15,082 nt of DNA. It comes from an uncultured Anaerococcus sp. Lineage in GTDB: Bacteria > Bacillota > Clostridia > Tissierellales > Peptoniphilaceae. The position numbers and the translations under genes were made by a program. This document shows, piece after piece, positions 14,791 through 15,082 of this stretch. Below the pieces are notes generated by a model. It saw nothing but the letters and a program-made list of their open reading frames with translations. It did not search any database and was not told the DNA's origin. The stretch is taken from positions 1 through 15,082 of the forward strand of contig NZ_CALTTY010000027.1 in NCBI RefSeq assembly GCF_943912385.1. Direction: 5' to 3'. Numbering within the stretch: the first letter of the stretch is position 1; each line of letters starts with the position of its first letter.

Positions 14791-14886
14791 CCTAGTAATG
14801 ATTTCTAATCCAGGTCACCGTTAAGAAAATCGCACTGTTTGAGCGTAGCGAGTTTGCGATTTTTAGGTGACCGGAGATTAGAAATC
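14791..14886 (+). repeat. Structured repeat unit 2 (plus orientation)
   Basis: Begins CCTAGTAAT (14791-14799). The outer stem is GATTTCTAATC/GATTAGAAATC (14800-14810 with 14876-14886) and, after a small internal loop, GGTCACC/GGTGACC (14813-14819 with 14866-14872). A GTTAA/A internal loop follows, then a 10-bp inner stem GAAAATCGCA/TGCGATTTTT with one G-T pair, and the 20-nt loop CTGTTTGAGCGTAGCGAGTT (14835-14854). Flank, internal loop and apical loop match unit 1; the stems do not, yet both fold. Function unknown. Confidence 0.75.
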
Positions 14887-15082
14887 TGTGTGGAAATACA
14901 ACAACTAATACGAAGCAATTCTCTCTACAAATCAAGCTTGCTGAAAGCAAGCAACATTTTCCGCACTCCGCTTAAGGAGCAGTCGGGGGTGTAGCCGAGA
15001 GGGGTTTAAGGGGAGGCGGGTCAGGGGGTATGGTACCCCCAAAAAGTTGTACTTCTAATTTCTTACCTATAAACATATGAAT

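Larger units (their letters stand above)
14401..15045. other. Hairpin-rich, non-coding block of raised GC content
   Basis: This stretch has no plausible gene: open frames across it give low-complexity translations with no ribosome binding site. Its parts are far richer in G+C than the flanks, notably 14405-14545 and 14960-15040. Besides the units listed separately it holds hairpins AGTTTGCC/GGCAAACT (14549-14568), GTTTGGC/GCCAAAC (14731-14747), GCTTGCT/AGCAAGC (14936-14952) and GGGGGTA/TACCCCC (15024-15040). TACACCCCC (14479-14487) and CCCCTCTCGG (14530-14539) recur inverted at 14985-14993 and 14995-15004. It may be a cluster of interspersed palindromic repeats or a large structured RNA. Confidence 0.6.

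Noticed and set aside
14985..15040. tRNA-Ser/Leu-like string with GCCGAGAGGGGTTTAAGG
   Set aside because: It resembles a D-arm, but there is no anticodon arm, no GGTTCGA T-arm and no matching acceptor stem.
14401..15045. CRISPR array or integron attC array
   Set aside because: There are no regularly spaced identical repeats, no cas or integrase gene, and no attC core-site pairs; the conserved part is loop sequence rather than arm sequence.

Overview
The window comes from a low-GC, anaerobic, fermentative Firmicute. The gene set fits a Peptoniphilaceae/Anaerococcus-like member of the Tissierellia or a near relative: a staphylococcal-type class I fructose-bisphosphate aldolase, a streptococcal-type mannose PTS with ManO, a glycyl-radical-enzyme activase, and strong AGGAGG ribosome binding sites. 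This placement is inferred from protein resemblance only.

Layout. (1) 1-1210: an AT-rich promoter region and the aldolase gene, closed by a bidirectional terminator. (2) 1207-6877, minus strand: a tight operon read EF-G-like GTPase, eukaryotic-type glycogen branching enzyme, GDSL hydrolase, MscS channel, DUF951 protein, with gaps of 20 and 0 bp and then overlapping genes. (3) 7003-10463, minus strand: a mannose-family PTS operon (IIAB, IIC, IID, DUF956/ManO). It has its own terminator and a roughly 265-nt leader carrying mutually exclusive inverted repeats. (4) 10488-11483, minus strand: a Gfo/Idh/MocA oxidoreductase, divergent from (5) 11617-13260, plus strand: a PFL-type activase coupled to a DeoR/GlpR regulator. 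(6) 13308-13466: a 52-residue two-helix membrane protein gene that ends back to back with (7) 13467-14147, minus strand: a TalC/Fsa-type fructose-6-phosphate aldolase. (8) 14148-15082: no gene. The first 250 bp are AT-rich; from about 14401 to 15040 the base composition rises and the sequence is packed with hairpins.

How the genes work together. The window is centred on sugar-phosphate metabolism: hexose uptake (mannose PTS), glycolysis (Fda), storage polysaccharide branching (GlgB) and triose/fructose-6-P chemistry (TalC), with a sugar-phosphate-sensing DeoR regulator. The activase, DeoR regulator and TalC recall the streptococcal pfl2-talC-gldA cluster, but neither the glycyl radical enzyme nor gldA is present here.

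Most unusual content. Two units in the terminal block (14615-14705 read on minus, 14791-14886 read on plus) lie head to head. They share a CCTAGTA flank, a GTTAA/A internal loop and a 20-nt apical loop, while their 10-bp inner stems differ by compensating changes. This looks like a structured repeat or RNA/ssDNA element that I do not recognise.
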